Shown piece by piece: positions 9,364-21,341 of a stretch of DNA of 64,000 nt. A model generated the notes under the pieces. It was given only the letters and a program-made list of their open reading frames with translations. It was not told the origin of the DNA and did not search any database. The translations under genes and the position numbers were made by a program. Each line of letters opens with the position of its first letter. Positions within the stretch are counted from its first letter, which is position 1. The DNA is from Cheilinus undulatus (taxonomy: Eukaryota > Chordata > Actinopteri > Labriformes > Labridae), in contig NC_054866.1 in the NCBI RefSeq assembly GCF_018320785.1, positions 11,625,385 to 11,689,384 of the forward strand, written 5' to 3'.

Positions 9364-11598
9364 ATGAATCCAGCAGCCAACAGTAGCACTGTTATGGAGA
9401 AAGAGCAGAAAAGATCTGGAGAAATGCAGGAGGCTGAACCAGAGCCACAGACTGCTCAGACCCAGGAAGACCTGCAGTCTGTTCCTGTTAATAAGGAGTC
9501 AGATTACCCCAGTTATTATCTGACCAAGAAGAAGAAGAGGAGGAATAAGACCAAGCAGACCAGTGAGGAGGTCAAAGGACTCAGGGGTCAGAGCCCCCTG
9601 GTATCAGGATTGCCCGCAGGAATGGAGGACGACGATGAGTATGAAGAAATTTGCGGACACTTTTTCAAAAAAATCCGTCCAGTCCATACACCAGCGGAGC
9701 AGTCAGAACCAGCTCAGGAACAGGTCCAGGAGGTGAAAGGCGACCCTGCAGTGGCGCCAACTCCTCAGCCTGCAGAGAGCCAGCATGCCAGCCTTCAGGA
9801 GACCGCCATCCCGCCCCCCCAGTCTGAACCATCAAATCCTCAGGTCAGACAGGAAGAGGAAGACCAGAAAGCCTCCAACATGGTTCCGTCTCTCTCTGAG
9901 GCCTCAGACGAGCAGGCCACAGAGGGGGTGGGCACCATGAAGAAGACTTTTAAGGACTGTCTTATGTCTGGTCTGAAGGGGTTCAATGACAAGCCCATGA
10001 CCACCCTTCAGTGGTCCACCAGGAGACTGTCAAGGGTAGGCACCGTGAAGGACCTGCAGAACTACAGAGACATGTGGGAACAGGAGAAGAACGCCCTGCT
10101 CATGGAAGTCTCTGGACTGCGTGCTGAACTTTGCCAGACACGTGAGGGACATGAGGAGCAAAAAAGACAGTGGGACGAGGAAAGGTCTGGTCTCCTGGCC
10201 AGGATCAACGAGGCTGAGTGTCACAAGGAGATCCTGGACAAGACCAGACAACAGGAAGAGGAAAGGTCTCGTCTCTTGGCAGAAACGACCAGGGAAACCG
10301 GCCTCCTGAAGGCGGCTCTCAGCCAGGCCCACGAAGACCTGGAGACAAAGAGCAGCCAGTGGGAGGAGGAGAGATCCCGACTTCTGTCAGAGCATCAGGA
10401 AGAGGCCCACAGCATGAAGGCTGCTCTGACCCAGGCCAGAGAAGACCTGGAGACAAAGAGCCGCCAGTGGGAGGAGGAAAGATCTCGATTTCTGTCAGAG
10501 CATCAGGAAGAGGCCCACAGGATGAAGGCTGCTCTGACCCAGGCCAGAGAAGACCTGGACACAAAGAGCCGACAGTGGGAGGAGGAGAGGTCCAGACTTC
10601 TGTTGGAACATCAGGATGAGACCCACAGCATGAAGGCTGCTCTGACCCGGATCAGAGAAGATCTGGAGACAAAGAGTGGACAGTGGAGGAGGAGAGATCC
10701 AGACTTCTGTCAGAACATCGGGACGAGACCCACAGGATGAAGGCTGCTCTGACCCAGGCCAGAGAGGATCTGGAGACAAAGAGCCGCCAGTGGGGTGAGA
10801 GATCCAGACTTCTGTCAGAACATCAGGATGAGACCCACAGGATGAAGGCTGCTCTGACCCGGACCAGAGAAGACCTGGAGAGGCAGACGCAGCAGCTGAA
10901 GGGCCAAAGGTCCGGTCTCCTCCAGGAACACCAGCAGAGGACTGGACAGCTGGAGAAGGCTCTGAAGGAGGCCAAAGAAAGCCTCTTCAGGCAGAAATGT
11001 CAGTGGGAACGAGAGAAACACCAGTTCCTACTGACTCAGATAGAAGATGGAGAAAAAAACAAGAGAGATCAGGACCAGGCTTACGAGACCATCAAGATCC
11101 TCAAACGCCAGTGGGAAGAGGAGCGATCCCGTCTCCTGGTGGAGCACATGGAGGAAACCAGGAAGATAAAGATGGCTCTGAGCCGGACCAGAGAGGATCA
11201 GGGGAGACAGATCCAGCTTTGGGAGGAGGAGAGACGTGGACTCCTGGAGGGACAAAATCAAAGGACCTCCAGGATCCAGGAGGAGCTGGCAGAGACCAAG
11301 AGGATCCTGGCTGATCGGACACACCAGTGGGAGGAGGACAGATGTCAGCTCCTCGAGGAAAGCTGCAGCCTGAAGGCGTCCCTGAAGGAGGCTGAGAAGA
11401 AGCTGGAGAAAGAGCAGCAGGAGAAAGCCTCTCTTCTGGAGTCTGTCAGCGCATTTAAACAGACTCCAGAGGTGGAGAAAGAAAAGCTGGGCCATCTGAG
11501 CGCCTGAGGAGAGGCTGTAGAAACTGTTGGCCATGATGGAGGAGGCGGACAGGAAGGAGAAGAAGTCTTCCAGGAAAAGGTTCCTGGGTCTTTTTTAG
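9364..11598 (+). pseudogene. Frameshifted right copy of the coiled-coil gene
   Basis: Identical to the left gene for about 440 codons. A one-base loss in a G run near 10685 then shifts the frame, and reading stops at 10740 after 17 aberrant residues (458 codons in all). The original frame is still open from about 10683 on, but two further one-base losses near 11485 (in an A run) and 11513 (in a G run), with a cluster of substitutions at about 11452-11550, close it at 11507, short of the position matching the left stop (11598). A 3-bp loss near 10795 removes one residue in frame. Either this copy is decaying or these are consensus errors in the assembly; most frameshifts lie in homopolymers, but the substitution cluster argues that at least part is real. 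If translated, it would give a 458-residue protein with a truncated coiled coil. Confidence 0.7.
10357..10892 (+). repeat. 108-bp coding repeats (right copy)
   Basis: The same five 36-codon units as on the left, four bases shorter because of the one-base and three-base losses. The first frameshift lies inside this array, where polymerase slippage, unequal exchange or misassembly are all likely. Confidence 0.85.
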
Positions 11599-11677
11599 GA
11601 GAGATTCAGAGACCTCCAACCCCTGCAGCCTCCTCTGGGCCCTCCTTAAATCTGGTTGTAAAGAAAAGAAGGGCTGC

Positions 11678-12081
11678 ATGGTGGAGGAGTGGTTGGACTC
11701 ACTACAGGAGGGTTTCTGGTTCAAATCCCTGTTTGACAGGAGCCTTTCTGTGTGGAGTTCACGTGTTCTCCTGGCAGAGACCAAGAGGATCCTGGCTGAT
11801 CAGGCACACCAGTGGGAGGAGGACAGATGTCAGCTCCTGGAGGAAAGCTGCAGCCTGAAGGCGTCCCTGAAGGAGGCTGAGAAGAAGCTGGAGAAAGAGC
11901 AGCAGGAGATAGCCTCTCTGGAGTCTGTCAGCGTCATGAAACAGACTCCAGAGGTGGAGGAAGAAAAGCTGGGCCGTCTGAGCGCCTGAGGGAGAGGCTG
12001 GAGAAACTGGAGGCCCTGATGGAGGTGGTGGACAGGAAGGAGAAGAAATCTTCAGGGAAAAGGTTCCTGGGTCTCTTTTAG
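11678..12081 (+). pseudogene. Duplicated C-terminal fragment (right copy)
   Basis: Mirror of the fragment at 6071-6478. Here it carries a 3-base loss near 11918 and a one-base loss near 11968 in an A run, so the frame ends at 11989 instead of reaching KRFLGLF. It has no promoter of its own. Confidence 0.65.
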
Positions 12082-12152
12082 GAGAGACTCAGAGACCTCC
12101 AACCCCTGCAGCCTCCTCTGGGCTCTCCTTAAATCTGGTTGTAAAGAAAAGA

Positions 12153-12317
12153 AGGGCTGCACGGTGGAGGAGTGGTTGGACTCACTACAGGAGGGTTTCT
12201 GGTTCAAATCCCTGTTTGACAGGAGCCTTTCTGTGTGGAGTTCGCGTGTTCTCCCAGTGTAGCGTGGGTTCTCTCCGGGTGCTCCGGCTTCCTCCCACAG
12301 ACCAAAAACTGGAGCCT
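12153..12317 (+). repeat. tRNA-type SINE (right-arm copy)
   Basis: Mirror of 5835-5999. Box-B-like ggttcaaatccc is followed by 'gcctttctgtgtggagttcg' and 'ctccggcttcctcccacag'. Confidence 0.65.
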
Positions 12318-12422
12318 CTAAATAAAATAAAACATTAGCATTAAACTTCTGATCCACACTCTGATTTCACATGTAAACAGGATTATTCAATCACTGCAAA
12401 AAATAAAAATACATTTGATTTC

Positions 12423-12428
12423 AATAAA
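12423..12428 (+). promoter_or_regulatory. Candidate poly(A) signal, right copy
   Basis: AATAAA, mirror of the signal at 5724-5729. A second AATAAA lies in the diverged repeat of this segment just beyond the arm, within 13033-13148. Confidence 0.35.
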
Positions 12429-13032
12429 CGTATTGTTATTGTCTGATGGATCTGCTTTAACACATTTTGACAGGATAGATTCTTACTGGAGTCATAATAG
12501 TCTCTGAATTTCTAGTCAGTCCCAACCAATCACATCCTTCCTGCTCTCAAAGGGTCAACTCTTTTTCATTTCAAACTGTTTCTGTCTCATTTTGGATTTT
12601 TCTCCTGCCTTAAATCATGCAGAACTGACTTCCTGTTTGGATGCTGTCCTGCTTTTATTTTGAAAGGCAGACCAGAGATTTTCACAGGAACTTAGCCAGA
12701 GAAAAAGGAATACATTCAGGATTGAACATTAAATAAGAGAACAGTAAAAAGGTCACTGTTAGATATCTTACAAGACAAGAGAGCCCAGGAGCTCCAGGTA
12801 AGATAGTAACTTGATACATGAAGAAGGCTTTATCAAAGACAACAGTTTTAAGTCTACTCTTAAAGGTAGAGAGGGTGACCTGCAACTACAGGAGTCCGCT
12901 TTTTTAATGCTTTATAGATTGTATCATTGGTTTACTTCAATGGAAAAGCATCATTATAATGCAATAACATTGAAAAAATCTTGTGGCATAGATAGCCATG
13001 TCATCATGTCTCAACCCTGTCTGCATGTCAAC

Positions 13033-13148
13033 TTGATTTCAATAAACGTATTATTATCATCTGATGAATCTGCTTTTCCACATTTTGACAGGATAGATTC
13101 TAACTGGAGTTATAATAGTCTCTGAATTTCTAGTCAGTCCCAACCAGT
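13033..13148 (+). repeat. Diverged direct repeat of the gene's 3' flank
   Basis: This ~116-bp block ('gatttcaataaacgtatt ... ctagtcagtcccaacca') repeats 12417-12533 in the same orientation with about 10 percent differences. It lies outside the palindrome, so it is a relic of an older duplication at this locus and has no counterpart left of 5141. Confidence 0.85.
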
Positions 13149-14702
13149 CTGTCCTGAGCTGAGCACAGCAGCTGATTTTAGGGTTATTCCTGAAGAGTTA
13201 AAAGTTATGACTTACAGTTAAACCCTGTGCACCAGCTGGACTTTAGCTGCTCTTATGTCATGACGTGGTGTAATATTTTATGCCAGGGATGAGCTGGCGC
13301 AAGTTTAAAATGTCAGAAGTGACTATAGTAAGCGTGGAAAACACACAGCAAAGTTCATAAAACGTGGGACCTACATGTAGCATAGCCCGGTTCTCTGAAT
13401 TTTCCATCTTCTGGCTTTTTTATAACTTATAAGTGGTGAAATTTCTCTTGTAACTCTAGCTGCTTGTCCCTTTGCTGCTCTTAAAGCTGTCTAATGTTTT
13501 TAGGGGCAGTTTTCTGGCTGCATGTGGTTAACCTTAGTTTTGGTGCAGTACTAGCAGCGTTAGCCTCTCTCTCTCTCTGTGCACCTGTTTGTAGGTGCGC
13601 TCTTGTCCTAGGGGTGTCATTCATGCACTGGAATGGTTATTGTGCGTATGTTCAATTGTTATCCTGGCGGCGCCACTGATTATACTAGACCATTTATGAA
13701 CATGTATGACATTATATTAGATATAATGTGCATTAATATCTTACCAGGAGAATGACAATACATAGTACATAGTACATAGTACATAGTGAGGCATAGTAGT
13801 GAGGCAGTTGAAACAATGAAAGGTGGAGAGACTGAGGAAGCTCAGGTGAGGACTGATATCAAGTTGATTTTTTAAAGATCAATTTTCTATAATTATTTCA
13901 TTATTTCCACAGTACAATGAGGGTTTGGGTTGGGTTATGATGAGGTTATGAGCTGCACTAGAACACCCCACTAGTGTTCTGCACATTTATACGGTGAAAT
14001 TCTAGTGACACATAAGTGGATTTTTCCTGTTTAGTTTTAAAACGAGCCACCTTTGTGCTCAGGAGCTGGACCTTGACAGCTCATAATCATTACGCTTTGA
14101 TTAAAGACTCAAGCCATTTTGTTCAAGAGGAAGAGGGAGAAGCGTTTTTTCTGGGTGGTTTGCCCACATCTGAAGATCATAAAACATATACGGATATTAT
14201 ACATGCATTTATATAGGTGTGCACAGAACTATTTTTCCAAGAAAAATTTTAAAAAAGAAGAAAGAGTAAAAGATCACATAGTATTTTGTGGATGTTTTGC
14301 AGTGTAGTTAATTTATGACATATTTCTACTCAAACTATTTACGGATCTGTCAGGTTTCCAATATGTGTCCCCCCAGTGTTAAACTCATTCCTAGCTTGTA
14401 GGTTCATCTGGATCACTGGCATGATTGGCCTGCTGCTGTGGGTCCATCTGACTCCATCTGCAACAGCTATAAATTTTAGCCTTTCATCTCTTATCATTGT
14501 TATAAATGTTAAAGTGAATTTAAAAGCTTGTTAGCTTCATCTGCTACAACAATGGAGAGGTGATATATACATTTTTATTCATCTATATATTTATCTATTT
14601 ATTTATTAATTGATGTATTCTGACATTGTGGCGAAAATTAAAATGATAGGCCATGAAATGGGAATGATTAATAAAATGCAACTATAATGTTGTAGAAATA
14701 AG
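13149..14702. other. Non-coding sequence upstream of MRPS22
   Basis: No exon or RNA gene recognised. It contains a 4 x 7-bp microsatellite (tacatag) at 13759-13786 and AT-rich unique sequence. The MRPS22 promoter begins at its right end. Confidence 0.5.
13759..13786 (+). repeat. Microsatellite, 7-bp unit x4
   Basis: Four perfect copies of tacatag. Confidence 0.95.
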
Positions 14703-14716
14703 ACTACATTACCCAT
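14703..14716 (+). promoter_or_regulatory. ZNF143/SBS-like promoter motif of MRPS22
   Basis: ACTACATTACCCAT matches the core of the ZNF143 (Staf) binding motif (ACTACAnnTCCCA) with one change. It lies 61-74 bases upstream of the start codon. Such sites are common in promoters of vertebrate housekeeping and mitochondrial-protein genes. There is no TATA box nearby. Confidence 0.5.
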
Positions 14717-14772
14717 ACTGCTTGGCGGTTAGAGTGGCGTGAAAGGCCGTGTCGCAGCGGTGAGGTAATAAC

Positions 14773-14784
14773 AAACATGGCGGC
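14773..14784 (+). promoter_or_regulatory. YY1-type element over the MRPS22 start codon
   Basis: AAACATGGCGGC matches the downstream YY1 motif (AAnATGGCGGC), which in many vertebrate housekeeping genes overlaps the initiator ATG. Here the ATG inside the motif is the MRPS22 start codon, so transcription would start a short distance upstream. Confidence 0.6.
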
Positions 14785-17700
14785 GCTCGGTACAGCACGG
14801 TGCTTATTTCGGAGCTACTCTCGGGTCAAAAATGTTGAAAAGAGCAGGCAAATGCTGGTTAAATGTGGCGCCAGGACGCTCTGTAGTGGAGCACAAGACA
14901 ACGGTATGTCCGAAACGTTGTATAAACACGTAAATGAATTCCCTTCTGTTATAAAACACTGACCTTGTAGCTTGTACCGTTATCCTCGATTTTCTCAATG
15001 TGGATGTCAAACCTAGCACACATATCTGACGGATTTAGATTTACCCATGTGTGGTAACGGGCACATATGTGTTATGAGGTATCAATATTAATATCTAAAT
15101 TTCATGTGCAATTTCAGCAAGGTGGTCATGTCCGTCAGTGAAGCTTTCGAAGTTTAACAATTGTATGTACTGTGATGGTGCTAACTGCCTCCAGCGTGAC
15201 ATTATCGTCTAAAACTACGTGAATATCACCGACAGAAGTGGTTGCAAACAGGTTAGAATTATATCTCATTACATTTGTAAAACTGAGCTTTGCTTAGTAT
15301 GAAATTATGAGTTATTGGGAAAAAATGGCAAAAGCTCCATGTATGGAAGCCCTGATCAAACACATCCACCCGCTTTACATACTCCATTTGTTTTTAGTAC
15401 ATTTTTATTTTCTGAGTTCTTTACCTAGTTACCCTATTTATCAGGGAAAAATAAACAGGTTTTCCCCGCTATGAAGTGTTGATTCCTTAAAGTCTCAAGA
15501 AGACAACCAAAGTTTACATGCTATCATGGGAAAATTTAATAAAATAAAATGTATACATGTTCTATCAGGGCTTTTAAAATGATGCACTTTTGAACATGTT
15601 TGTTATATTATTTCTTTTCTTCTAAGGTATGTTTTATTCCAGCTATGGTTGAAATTTTCACAATGTGGTTTGTGTTTTGTAAGAGGTGGTATTGAGTAGG
15701 GATGAGGATGGTTAACCTAATATTTATTGATATTGATACCATTAATCATTCCTGCTTATTGAAGGGAGTCTGTATTGATATCAATATTGATCATTTTCTT
15801 TGTTTGTTGGAAGGACAAACAGTACAGTTTAACGAAGTGATATAAGCTAAAGACTGATCGATTTGAATAGTTATGCCTGTTATAAACTTGAATAAAACAC
15901 AACAATCTTGTCTTCATAACTGGATTTTTTCAAGGGATAGGTCAAAAACTGAATTTATATTTGCTGATGTTACATTTTAACACATGATGACTTTTTATTT
16001 ACATTTGTTCAGTAGCCAGGATATTGAGCTGACCTTGGGCATATCAAAATATTACCATCTCTCAGCTTGTTAAGTCTGATACCTCTTACTCTTGATTTCT
16101 ACACTGGATCAATGTTATTATCTAACAGGAGTTGCTGCAAAAGTCAGGAGCACTTTTCACAGCCCATCTGAGCACATGGGAGGATAATTTTCCTAAATCC
16201 AGTGTTATGTGTGCATACTACACTTTGAGAAAAATGCAGAACTGGGTCCTTAATCAGGTTTTGGCCTCCATCCCCGGTGGTGAATCTTATGGCTAGACCA
16301 CTATCTCATTCATTTGTTCTGTCTTTTCAAGGAAAATCGAGCCAAAAGGTACTGGTTAAAAGTAGGGATGCATCGAGGTACCAGTTTAGCAATGGCCCTT
16401 TAGCAAACCTCAGTATTAGTATTTGCACAATCATCTCTTCTTCCTGCATCTCTTCTTAACAGCTAGCAATGTACACCTAATTAACATACACCCATCTGAT
16501 CGTGCAGGACATTTAGATTTCTTGTCGTCATTTGTGGTAACCTGTTTTAACCCGTGTAACTTTTTTACAGCCCTCTCAGACAATGCAAAGCCACAGTTCA
16601 CAGACCCAGCTGTTCAGGACATCCTCAACAGGATAACTGGCCTGGACCTACAGAAAGTGTTCCGACCAATTAAAAAGGAGCTGAAGCCACCCACATATAA
16701 ACTCATGACAGACAAGCAACTGGAGGAGGTGCCCTTTAAATAAATCATGATATCCTTTTTTTAATCACTTACTCACATCACAGCAGCATATTTTTCATCC
16801 TATCTGGTATTTGTGTTCCCAGGCCACAGAGTTCGCTATAGAGCAGGCAAAGAAGCTGCTGAAAATGCCACCCGTCCTGCCAGAGAGGAAGCCCATCAGT
16901 GATGTGCTGTCTGAGGACACAATCCTGGATGGCATTGAAACAGCAAAACTTGTTTTCACAGACATCACTTACACCATCCCACACAGGGTAGGTACATGGT
17001 TTTGTCATTTTCTATGCATGTATGCGACCTAGGAGTGGAAGGAGGTGTTTGTTATGCAAAGTAGAGCATAATTAATGTGTCAGTCAAGGATTTATAAGAA
17101 ACAAATGTATAGGGTTAATTTAAACTCCTTTTACCTTTAGAGCAAATGATGTCTTATGTGCAAACTACTAAATACATTTTATTTATCTATTATTTGAAAT
17201 AATTAAACAATTTGCCCTAGAGTCAGATTTTCTCACTGATTGCGCTTATATGTGAAAAGTTTTTCTTTTTTATCAAACTTAGTTTTGTGTCTTGGCCAAC
17301 AAATGTGTGAATTTAAAAAAACTCCAATTAGCCTCCATGTGCTTTATAAACCTTGTTATTTTTTCTCAGGAGAGGTTCATTGTGGTCAGGGAGCCAAACG
17401 GGATCTTGAGGAAGGCAAATTGGGATGAGAGAGACCGGCTTATTCAAGTATACTTCCCCAAGGAGGGACGAAAACTCACTCCACCTCTCATCTTCAAGGA
17501 AGAAAACCTGAAGGTGGGAATGTGAAACATGCACCTTTTTTTCTGGTTTTGACTAGCAGAAAATGTAATTCAGTCTGATTCCATACTATGAAGTTTAGTG
17601 CATTTTTTTGACATGAGACATATATGATATCATTCACTGTACATCCATTGCTGCCCCAATTCCTGCACACTTGTTGATCATATCTACCATAAATGATATT

Positions 17701-20700
17701 ACATAGCATCCTGTTTTAAGTAGAAAATATCTGCCTATGTGTATGATGCACTGACAGAGATCGTTCCCAATCTGGTCTTTGGAATTCCACTTAAAAGCAA
17801 ATTGTTCTGTAAGGATTAAGTTGGATGCTTGTAGATCCACTGTCGTGTATGCTCTCTACGAAGCATTCTTATGAACATTTCAGTGTATTTTTTGGCCTTC
17901 TGTACAGCAGAAACTTGTATTGGTATTAGGAGGAGAAGCACAGGTGTTAATAATAACATAAACAATGGCTCTCTCTCATTTAAGCCAGTGTGACGTTCAC
18001 AGCACATTAACATGCTCAATACGGCAACCGTGAAACCAAATCAGTGAAATGGAATGTAGCTATTGTTAATCTTATAAGTAACATCTGTGATGTGTTTTCC
18101 CTTACACTTTTTTTTTTTTTTTGTGAAACAGCCCTTTGTACCCTTTGTAGCTATGAATAGCTCCCGTATTCCTTTCTAGAACAACATGTACACCTACAGC
18201 ACTGACAAAATGGTAGTGCAGCGAATCTGTTTTGAAGTAAATGTGGAACTTTCTGTTCCAGGGCCCTTGTAAAGGTTGTTTGCAGTCACACGATAATAAT
18301 GGCATACAAATGTCAGATGGGGGACAGGAAGTGTAGAACGTCAGTTAGGAATCAATAGGAATGGAGGAGCATCAATACTGTAAAGCTCTAAACACACCTG
18401 CATGCTGTAGTTTTCATTAAACATGTCTACATACATAAAGTATGCCTTCTGCACTTTACAGAACAAGTGACTTTTCCCATGGGTTAACCAATTTGTCTGG
18501 TGTGAAGTGGATCAGTATCACATAGTTTTTAGTCTTGTAGACCTCCTACTAGCCAGATGAAGGGATAAAAGTCTTTAGGAGTCTAATACTGAGCCCAAAG
18601 GTTTGTTGCACCTCTTTAACAGCTTTTCTCCCTTGTTTTGTCAAAAACATGCTTTTAATTGGTATGATGTTATATCGTTAACCAAATAAACCTAGCAGTA
18701 TGAGTGACCAGTAATGTGTTGGTCACAAAGAAGCCAGCTCTTTTATATGCGCCTGTAAACTGGCATCAAACAAAGAGCCGTTTAGGAACCAAAAACCTTC
18801 TCTCATTACCAAGTGAAGTCAATTCATCTGGATCTCTTTAAAGAGATTGATTTTCCACTGCAGCAAGTAAGGCTGAACACAAGTGAAATCAGGGTTTACA
18901 GTAACTAATCATAACTACAAGTACAAAAGCAAACTAGACTACTTTGTGGAAAAGGACCTTACACAAGTGTTTTCTGACTCCACTCATCCAGACTTTAAAC
19001 CCAGCTGCCATTTCTCTATAAGCTTTGGAACTTTTTTGCCTGTGTCACTACTTTTGGAAAACAAAAATAGCAAAAGCTTGTTTTGTTTTGCTTTGATTTT
19101 CATTTTTGCAATTGAAATGGATGGCACTAACGTAAATATTACAAACTTTGTCATTTTGGTCGCGCTTCTCTATGCAGAAATCACTTCCTGCCCCACATTT
19201 GAAGTTCTTTGCTGTGACATGATGCCATCTGCATACAACGTAATGTGCTTGAGTGCATGCTTGATCACTGGCATCGCTTGTTTGTTCTCATATTCAACAC
19301 ATTACATTTTTGCAGAGTAGATTTATTTTAAATATTCAAAATTAGGCCTTTACATCATGATTAAGGCAGTGTGTTAAGGTACATTATTCCTGATACTTTA
19401 CTCCCCTTTATGGTGGGGGTGAATATTGCGGTGTGTCGTTGCTGCACATCTTGTTTTTTTTTTTTTTTTTTTAGGTTACACTTCTTTGAGTTACTACACT
19501 GATACGGTATACCACGCAATGGTCAAATGTAGCTGAGGTGTATACAAACCATAAAATACTGTTCTTCAGCTCTGTTGTACACATATGATCCTAAAGCTAT
19601 AGATAAACAGTGTAATTGAAGGTCTGTGCCCTCAGTGTAGTCTTGAGAACATGTCTAATCAGGTATATGTTAAAATAAGGGTGTTGGTTCCAGAGAGGTA
19701 TTTCATGTGAACACATCTGACCTGTGTTTCTCCATTAGATGGTGTTTTCCCAAGACCGCCATGAGGACGTGTTGGACTTGTGTCAGGTCCAATTTGAACC
19801 CGACTCCTCAGAATACATCAGGGTAACATGACATTGATTTTCCCTGTTATTTTAACCTGATCACTGACTATACTGAAATCTGTGGACTCTTTTAACACGT
19901 TAGACCGTGTAATCACCAGAGTCAGTTTCTTTGTTTGCTTAGGCTCACTTGATATAAAGTGCAGAATAAAAACAAGAGTGTAGATGGGAGGTTAATTTAT
20001 GTGAAGAGTGTCATGCTAAGTCTCCACAACGTTAAATAATAAAGGATCTCCTTCATTTTATGTGATGTGTAGGTACATAAAGCAACCTATGAGGACCTGG
20101 ACAAACACGGCAAATTTGATCTGCTGCGCTCCACCAGGCATTTTGGAGGCATGGCCTGGTACCTGCTCAATACTCGCAGGGTGGATGGTCTTATAGTGGA
20201 CATGCTGAAGAGAGAGCTGTAAGTTTGCAGGTTATTAATGCACGGGGCTTGTGCAGGGTTTTCAGAAATCTACCATAGTTTAAAATACTAGCGTAGGGTT
20301 CTTGCGCATGGAGGAAAGACATCTTTATCTAGCTGGTAACACTCCACTCACTGCACAAATTCTGGCTCCTTCTATGCCAGAGAGGCAGCATGCCAAATCC
20401 AAGTATCATCATGATAACTCTGGTTAATACTGTTTAAGAGACGGTCTTTGTTATTATGGTTATTACTGGAATTGAAACCCTTTGTAGGCTTATTGACCTG
20501 GTTTTAAAACCTGGTTTACATGCCTCACTCTTGTACATTCTGTATTTTTTCCAGGGTCCAGGATGCGCTGAGCCTTGTGTCCCTGTTTCACATGGTCCAC
20601 CCCCACAGTGAGTCAGCCCAGGAAGCTGCCGACCAGCAGGCCACTGGCATCAGCCTACTGAAGGTGAAAGCACGCAACCTTAACAAAATAAATCCACTGA

Positions 20701-21341
20701 ATTACCTCTGTATTTAACTCTTCTTCCTACTTTATGTGTACATTATGCACCCTTATTTGAGTTTAGATATAGTCCAGGTCATACAAATTGTGACCTCTTG
20801 GGTATTAAAGAGAATCAGGAGTTAGCGTAGCTCCTGAGAGGTCATGCCAAGGCCGCCTCTTCTCAGGTTTCCCGTGTGAGAGGTTTGGGTTTGTCTCAAG
20901 CGTGGGAACTGCAGGGGCTGAGCTCGGGACACATCAGGTCTTATTAGCGCTCACAGCCCCTCAGCCTTGAAGCAGCAGGAGTGACATTGAGACTGACAGC
21001 CATTTAACGTGAGAGGTTAGCAGCAGGAGACACGGGTGTCTGTCTGCTATCATACTAGGCCTCTCATTTGGTCACGGTTGATTATGGAGCACATACTTAG
21101 CTGTGTTTTATTAGTGTGCTACTAAAACAATGAATACTCTGATTGTACTTTCTAGATGTTAGATGTTTTTGCAAAGCCCCAACTGCAAATTACTTATTGT
21201 GCCCTCTCTCTCCTACACTTCACTGACCTCTGGCTATTTTTCCTGCAGATCTATGCTCAGAAGGAGTCCCAGAGGTCAGGATACATTGAGCTGGCCCTGC
21301 AGGCGTATGAACAGATGGATGCTGAGACCTCTGCTGCCTGA
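14777..21341 (+). CDS. mrps22: Mitochondrial ribosomal protein S22 (mS22), 8 exons, 341 aa
   Basis: Component of the small subunit of the mitochondrial ribosome. Exons: 14777-14903, 16571-16728, 16823-16987, 17370-17513, 19739-19822, 20073-20218, 20555-20663, 21249-21341. All introns are GT-AG, phases agree, and the exons sum to 1,026 bp. The N-terminus ([18 protein letters not shown]) is Arg-rich with no acidic residue, as in a mitochondrial targeting peptide. Family-typical segments follow: [44 protein letters not shown], and a C-terminal [10 protein letters not shown] helix. Human MRPS22 is about 360 aa, so the length fits. It runs tail-to-tail with COPB2, as in mammals. The TATA-less promoter with ZNF143-like and YY1-like motifs fits a housekeeping gene. 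Exon 1 and its join to exon 2 are the least conserved part and rest on splice sites and phase alone. Confidence 0.95.
17514..19738 (+). other. MRPS22 intron 4 (2.2 kb)
   Basis: The longest MRPS22 intron. It contains a 145-codon frame at 18883-19320 with no recognisable motif and ordinary intronic composition, and T runs at about 18108-18122 and 19453-19473. Intron 1 (14904-16570, 1.7 kb) is likewise AT-rich with nothing I can name. No snoRNA-like structure was recognised in either. Confidence 0.5.
20815..21070. other. GC-richer block in MRPS22 intron 7
   Basis: About 250 bp of markedly higher GC content and complexity than the surrounding intron ('gccaaggccgcctcttctc', 'ggggctgagctcgggacac'). 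It is not a repeat I recognise and not an exon with usable phase. It could be a conserved regulatory element or a fragment of an unrecognised SINE. Confidence 0.3.

Larger units (their letters stand above)
9135..13011. repeat. Right arm of the 3.9-kb palindrome
   Basis: Reverse complement of 5141-9027. Compared with the left arm it lacks ten bases in six places: one at about 10685, three near 10795, one near 11485, one near 11513, three near 11918 and one near 11968. All of these fall in the 3' half of the gene or in its duplicated fragment. Homology stops abruptly at 13011. Confidence 0.95.

Noticed and set aside
18883-19320. 145-codon frame in MRPS22 intron 4
   Set aside because: Wholly intronic, no family motif, no splice context consistent with MRPS22, composition like the surrounding intron.
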